DNA of 64,000 bases, from assembly GCA_038251625.1 (NCBI GenBank), contig JBBSBE010000006.1, positions 6,764-70,763 on the forward strand. Direction: 5' to 3'. The position numbers and the translations under genes were made by a program. The notes below the pieces were generated by a model that saw only the letters and a list, made by a program, of their open reading frames with translations, was not told the DNA's origin and did not search any database. Source of the stretch: JBBQXK01 sp038251625. Its GTDB lineage: Bacteria > Pseudomonadota > Alphaproteobacteria > Rhodobacterales > Rhodobacteraceae. This document shows, one piece after another, positions 60,560 to 64,000 of this stretch. Each line of letters starts with the position of its first letter. Position 1 is the stretch's first letter.

Positions 60560-63500
60560 CACAAACCCTCCAGTAGTGCGGCAAGATCGGCGTCGATGGA
60601 GTTGGGGTCGGTTGCCGCTGTCGTTTCACCGAAACCGGCCAGAAGGCTGTCCAGATCGTCCTCCGCCGCAGCTGCCGCCGCCGGAGTGGCAGGGATCGAT
60701 ACCTGCAGTTGCGGCTGCACGGCTGACCGCACCGATGCGGGCTGGACGCCTGACCAAGGCCCAAGGATCGGATCGCCCGCCACGGAACGGAACGAAGCAA
60801 GCCGCACTTCATTGCGCGCTTTCGGCGCCACCAGCGGCATGAACCCCCGACCCGCCGCGCGGTCGATCTTTTCTGTCGTCACGTTGCGCTCTGTGCAGGG
60901 CAAGGGCACCTGATCGCCGTAACGGTCGGTGGCGTAGTGGAAGGGCATGTCATCCACCGACATGATCTTGCCCAGTTCCATCTTTGGCCCGCCCTGCTTC
61001 CACGCCTCGGCCAGCAGAACCGCGACCAGAACAACCGGATTGCCCCAAAGCATGCCCGACAGCCCCTCGGACATCGTAAATTCCTCGAAGTCGAAGGCAT
61101 CGATCGGTTCGGACCGCGCGCCATAGGGACGGCGCAACAGAAAGCGGGGCGAGGCCATGCCCAACCATTTGGAAACCGGATCGCTGCGCAACGTCGCCCA
61201 CGCCTTTTCGATCAGCGGGTGGCGATCCTTTAGCGCCACATCAAGGAATGCAGGCGCCATCGCGGCAAAGAACGGTGCCTGGACATGCGACGCCACAGTG
61301 GCAATACGGCCCAGAAGATCGGCGTGGGGTGGTGTTTCCTCGAACGTATAAAGCCCGAACAGCGCGGAGAACCCAGTTTCGCCATCCTCGTTCAGCGGCG
61401 CGTTCACCAGCTTGTAGAAGCCCGACTGCGCCAGATCATCGTGCGTGGCAAGATCGGCCGCCAGCTCTTCGGCCGAGATATCATACAAATGGATGCGCAG
61501 CTTCACGTCCGTCTCGATCCGCCGGGCCATCAGGTCAAGCGACCGCCACTGCGCCTCGATCGCTTGAAACTCGGGGTGATGCAGGACCAGACGCATGGCG
61601 GATGCCATCGCGGCATCCACCCCGTCGCGCAAGGCCCGCGCCTCGGGGTTGGGCCCCGGCACGACATGCGGGCCGACGATCTGGCCGATGAAATCGGCGG
61701 CGGGTGAGGCTTGCGTCAGTTTTCCTTCACGGTCGCCGATCAGGCGCTGGAAATCGCTGAGCCGCCGGTCGGCTGGGATCGAAGCCGCACCCGAACGGCC
61801 AGACGTGGGGGCAAGTGGGGTGAAGAAGCTTGCGCCCCAGCCCTTCATCTCTTCTACCGCCTTGGCCGCCATCGCGCTGGACGAAAGCCGCTGACGCAAT
61901 CCCTTGAGTTCGGAGAAGACCTCGACGCTTTCCACCAGTTCATCAGGATGCAGCGAATCGAGGCCCGCAAGTTCGACTGCAATGCCCCGCCCCTCGGGCC
62001 CGATTGGAAGGACCAGTGTAGTGGCAAAACTTTCGATCACGTCTTCCACCGTATCCACGTCGAACGGGATGGCACGACGTGCGGCAAGCGCTTCGCCCGT
62101 CTCGATCCGCCCCGAGGCGGCACGCCCGGTGAAATCGCCGAAGACTGCCATGCGGAAGATCGGGCGCTGCAACCGGTCTGGCGCAGGGGCCGGGGCGCTG
62201 ATCGTCCCGTAGACGGGCGGCGGGGCTGGTTGGCTGGGCACGGCGGCCGATCCTGCGGCACCCGATGCAGATAGCGGGGCAAGCAGCGCGTCGAGGTCTG
62301 CCAGTGGGTCTGCATCGCCCATTGCGTCAGGCGAGGCGAGCAGGTCCGCAAGCCCCGCCAACGGATCCTCGGCCGGTGGCGGGGGGTTGGCCAGCAGGGC
62401 GTCCAGTCCGGCCAGAGGGTCTTCCTCAGCAGCCACCGGGGCCAGCGGATCATCCAGCCCCGCCAGCGGGTCGTCTGCGGGTAATTCAAGCGGTGCGGCA
62501 AGAAGCGCCTCGAGATCGGCAAGGGGATCGGGATTCGCCGCAGTCGCGGGCTCATCAGCCAGCAAGTCATCAAGCTCGCCAAGCGGGTCCGCCTCTGCCG
62601 TTTCTGGCTCTCCAGCCAAGAGATCATCCAGATCCCCAAGGGCATCCGGTTCTGCCGCTTCCACCAGATCCTCGGCCGGCAAGTCTGCAAGCGGATCAGG
62701 ATCCTCCATCGCTTCCGGCTCGCCAGCCAAGAGATCATCCAGATTACCAAACGGATCCGGTTCTGTCGCCTCCACCGGATCTTCGGCCAGCAAGTCGGCA
62801 AGTGGATCAGCCTCTTCAGCCGCTTCTGGCTCAGCGGCCAACATGTCATCCAGATCGCCAAGGGGATCCGGTTCTGCCGCCTCCACCGGATCTTCGGCCA
62901 GCAAGTCCGCAAGCGGATCAGGATCCTCCGCCGCATCCAGCTCATCGGCCAAAAGGTCATCCAGATCGCCAAGGGGATCCGGTTCTATCGCCTCCACCGG
63001 CTCGTCGGTCAGCAAGTCTGCAAGCGGATCAGGCTCTTCAGCCGCTTCTGGCTCGACAGGGAAGAGATCATCCAGATCGCCTAGGGGGTCTGGTTCCATC
63101 GCTTCCGCAGGATCTTCAGCCAGCAAGTCGGCAAGCGGATCAGGGCCCTCGCTGTCCGCACCCACATCCAGAAGGTCATCAAGATCACCGAGAGGATCGG
63201 CCTCAGCGGCAATCACCTCAGGTTCATCGGAGAGTAGATCGGCGAGCGGATCTGATGTATCGGTCGGCTCCTCTGTGACGGATAGCAAGTCGTCAAGTCC
63301 GCCAAGCGGATCAGGCTCTACCTCGGCAACCGGCCGGGCCGCGCGCAGGGCGTCAAGCGCCGCTGCCGAACCGTCTGGATCAACTTCAGCCACAGGCTGG
63401 ATCGCACGCAGGGCGTCAAGCGCCGCAGCCGCCGACGTGTCTGGTCCGGTCTCGGCAGTCGCCTGGGCGGAGCGCAGAGCAGCGAACGCGGAGGTGGACG

Positions 63501-64000
63501 TGTCTGCTGCCTCCTCCACGGCAGGTTGCGAGGTACGCAGCGCGTCAAGCGCGGCTTCCGCGGCGTCCGGCTCGGCATTGGCAACGGGCTGTGCGGCCCG
63601 AAGCGCGTCGAGTGCTGCGGTTGAGGTATCCGCCTCGGGTCCGGCGGCAGGTTGGGCCGCGCGCAGCGCATCAAGTGCCGCGGCAGATGCGTCCGTCCGG
63701 GCTTCAACGCCGGGCTGGGCCGCGCGAAGGGCATCAAATGCGGTGCGCGTGCTGTCCGGCTCTGCCGACACAACAGGTTGAGCGGCACGAAGGCCCGCCA
63801 AAGCGTCGGCGGCATCGTCTGGCTTCGCCTCGGCAATAGGATGCGCTGCACGCAAGGCCGCCAATGCAGCGGAAGAAGCATCTGGCTCCACCACCGGGGC
63901 AGGCTGGGCAGCGCGAAGCGCGGCCAGCGCTGCTGCCGCCTCATCCTGTGCCGGTTCTGCCGCAGGCTGCGTGGCACGAAGCGCATCAAGCGCTGCAGCA
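60559..64000 (-). CDS. T6SS sheath protein: TssB-like and TssC-like domains fused behind long repeats (5' end outside window)
   Basis: At least 1146 codons, open to the window edge. In order it has eleven or more 21-residue repeats (nt about 63310-64000), acidic DPLGDLDDLL repeats (about 62260-63310) and a Pro-rich linker. A TssB-like part follows (about 62172-61830; RPIFRMAVFGDFTGRA, then LAGLDSLHPDELVESVEVFS). A TssC-like part (about 61760-60700) has LVLHHPEFQAIEAQWRSLDL, SPRFLLRRPYGARSEPIDAF and LWGNPVVLVAV. TssB and TssC normally are separate subunits of the contractile sheath; here they look fused. The repeat region is not part of any TssB/C family I know. TssC identity is firm, TssB moderate. 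Confidence 0.85.
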   Translation of the reverse strand, partial: AAALDALRATQPAAEPAQDEAAAALAALRAAQPAPVVEPDASSAALAALRAAHPIAEAKPDDAADALAGLRAAQPVVSAEPDSTRTAFDALRAAQPGVEARTDASAAALDALRAAQPAAGPEADTSTAALDALRAAQPVANAEPDAAEAALDALRTSQPAVEEAADTSTSAFAALRSAQATAETGPDTSAAAALDALRAIQPVAEVDPDGSAAALDALRAARPVAEVEPDPLGGLDDLLSVTEEPTDTSDPLADLLSDEPEVIAAEADPLGDLDDLLDVGADSEGPDPLADLLAEDPAEAMEPDPLGDLDDLFPVEPEAAEEPDPLADLLTDEPVEAIEPDPLGDLDDLLADELDAAEDPDPLADLLAEDPVEAAEPDPLGDLDDMLAAEPEAAEEADPLADLLAEDPVEATEPDPFGNLDDLLAGEPEAMEDPDPLADLPAEDLVEAAEPDALGDLDDLLAGEPETAEADPLGELDDLLADEPATAANPDPLADLEALLAAPLELPADDPLAGLDDPLAPVAAEEDPLAGLDALLANPPPPAEDPLAGLADLLASPDAMGDADPLADLDALLAPLSASGAAGSAAVPSQPAPPPVYGTISAPAPAPDRLQRPIFRMAVFGDFTGRAASGRIETGEALAARRAIPFDVDTVEDVIESFATTLVLPIGPEGRGIAVELAGLDSLHPDELVESVEVFSELKGLRQRLSSSAMAAKAVEEMKGWGASFFTPLAPTSGRSGAASIPADRRLSDFQRLIGDREGKLTQASPAADFIGQIVGPHVVPGPNPEARALRDGVDAAMASAMRLVLHHPEFQAIEAQWRSLDLMARRIETDVKLRIHLYDISAEELAADLATHDDLAQSGFYKLVNAPLNEDGETGFSALFGLYTFEETPPHADLLGRIATVASHVQAPFFAAMAPAFLDVALKDRHPLIEKAWATLRSDPVSKWLGMASPRFLLRRPYGARSEPIDAFDFEEFTMSEGLSGMLWGNPVVLVAVLLAEAWKQGGPKMELGKIMSVDDMPFHYATDRYGDQVPLPCTERNVTTEKIDRAAGRGFMPLVAPKARNEVRLASFRSVAGDPILGPWSGVQPASVRSAVQPQLQVSIPATPAAAAAAEDDLDSLLAGFGETTAATDPNSIDADLAALLEGL
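62260..63310 (-). repeat. Acidic 37-residue (111-bp) repeats in the sheath fusion gene
   Basis: Units follow the pattern EPDPLGDLDDLLAxEPEAAE then DPDPLADLLAEDPVEAA. Five to six full copies are recognisable with diverged or shortened copies at both ends. At DNA level, near-identical blocks recur about every 111 bp (for example agatcatccaga near 62620 and 62731). Plus-strand open frames here, rich in Ser/Gly or Pro/Gln, are artefacts of the repeat. Confidence 0.85.
63310..64000 (-). repeat. 21-residue (63-bp) tandem repeats in the sheath fusion gene
   Basis: At least eleven copies of the unit AALDALRAAQPVAEAEPDxS run to the window edge. The L-x-A-L-R-A-A-Q-P core is nearly invariant and the spacer varies (EPDAS, KPDDA, TDAS, EADTS). 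One copy has a single extra Ala. The full copy number cannot be told because the gene continues beyond 64000. Confidence 0.88.

Noticed and set aside
62265..63781. Long plus-strand frames rich in Ser/Gly/Ala or Pro/Gln opposite the sheath fusion repeats
   Set aside because: They are complements of the DPL and LRAAQP repeats; periodic DNA gives periodic antisense frames. The minus frame carries the TssB/TssC-like domains.

Overview
This is about 64 kb of GC-rich DNA whose gene content points to an alphaproteobacterium of the Rhodobacteraceae type. The markers are FlbT/FlaF flagellin control, a CcrM-type GANTC methyltransferase, an rpsT-dnaA-dnaN-recF-gyrB block, UbiB/UbiE, and the carboxyspermidine route. 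Genes are tightly packed, often with ATGA or TGATG stop/start overlaps. I see no insertion sequence, CRISPR array, tRNA or rRNA.

1-18120: flagellar cluster. A plus-strand, translationally coupled string (lytic transglycosylase, flhA, fliR, flhB, FliJ-like ORF) faces a minus-strand rod/ring operon (flgB, flgC, fliE, fliQ, flgF, flgG, flgA, flgH, fliL). Then come fliI (+), a flagellin group (fliC, flaF, flbT, DUF1217 protein; -), flgN-like and flgJ (-), and fliK and flgD (+). Hook, filament-cap, motor and switch genes (flgE, flgK/L, motAB, fliF/G/M/N, fliP) lie elsewhere. FlgJ has only its rod-binding half, so the separate transglycosylase probably opens peptidoglycan for the rod. flaF carries an apparent one-base frameshift.

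18283-31118: housekeeping. A phosphotransferase gene broken by an apparent homopolymer frameshift is followed by ubiB/ubiE, fpg, an enoyl-CoA hydratase, rpsT, dnaA, dnaN, recF, a LysE-type exporter and gyrB. The rpsT-dnaA gap holds a strong intrinsic terminator that may end a small RNA.

31115-46718: mixed metabolism. It holds a YnjBCD-like ABC importer with a CDP-alcohol phosphatidyltransferase, a DsbA-like oxidoreductase with a DUF721 protein, mutY, an AlkB-type alkane monooxygenase, a SAM methyltransferase, ccrM (three GANTC sites in its own upstream region) and rnhB. Two small secreted proteins, a membrane protein with a C-terminal winged-helix-like domain, carboxynorspermidine decarboxylase and dehydrogenase, and msrA complete the section.

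46801-64000: a minus-strand type VI secretion (T6SS) operon that runs off the right edge. In transcription order it encodes a TssB/TssC sheath fusion with a very long repeat-rich N-terminus, a 99-aa unknown, VgrG, a 204-aa unknown, PAAR, TagH (FHA), TssK, TssL (with OmpA domain), TssM, TagF, a PP2C phosphatase and a membrane-anchored M15-type peptidase. Hcp, TssA/E/F/G/J, ClpV and a PpkA-type kinase are not seen and may lie beyond 64000. The most novel item is the sheath fusion: at least eleven 21-residue repeats, then acidic DPL/DLDDLL repeats, precede the TssB-like and TssC-like domains.
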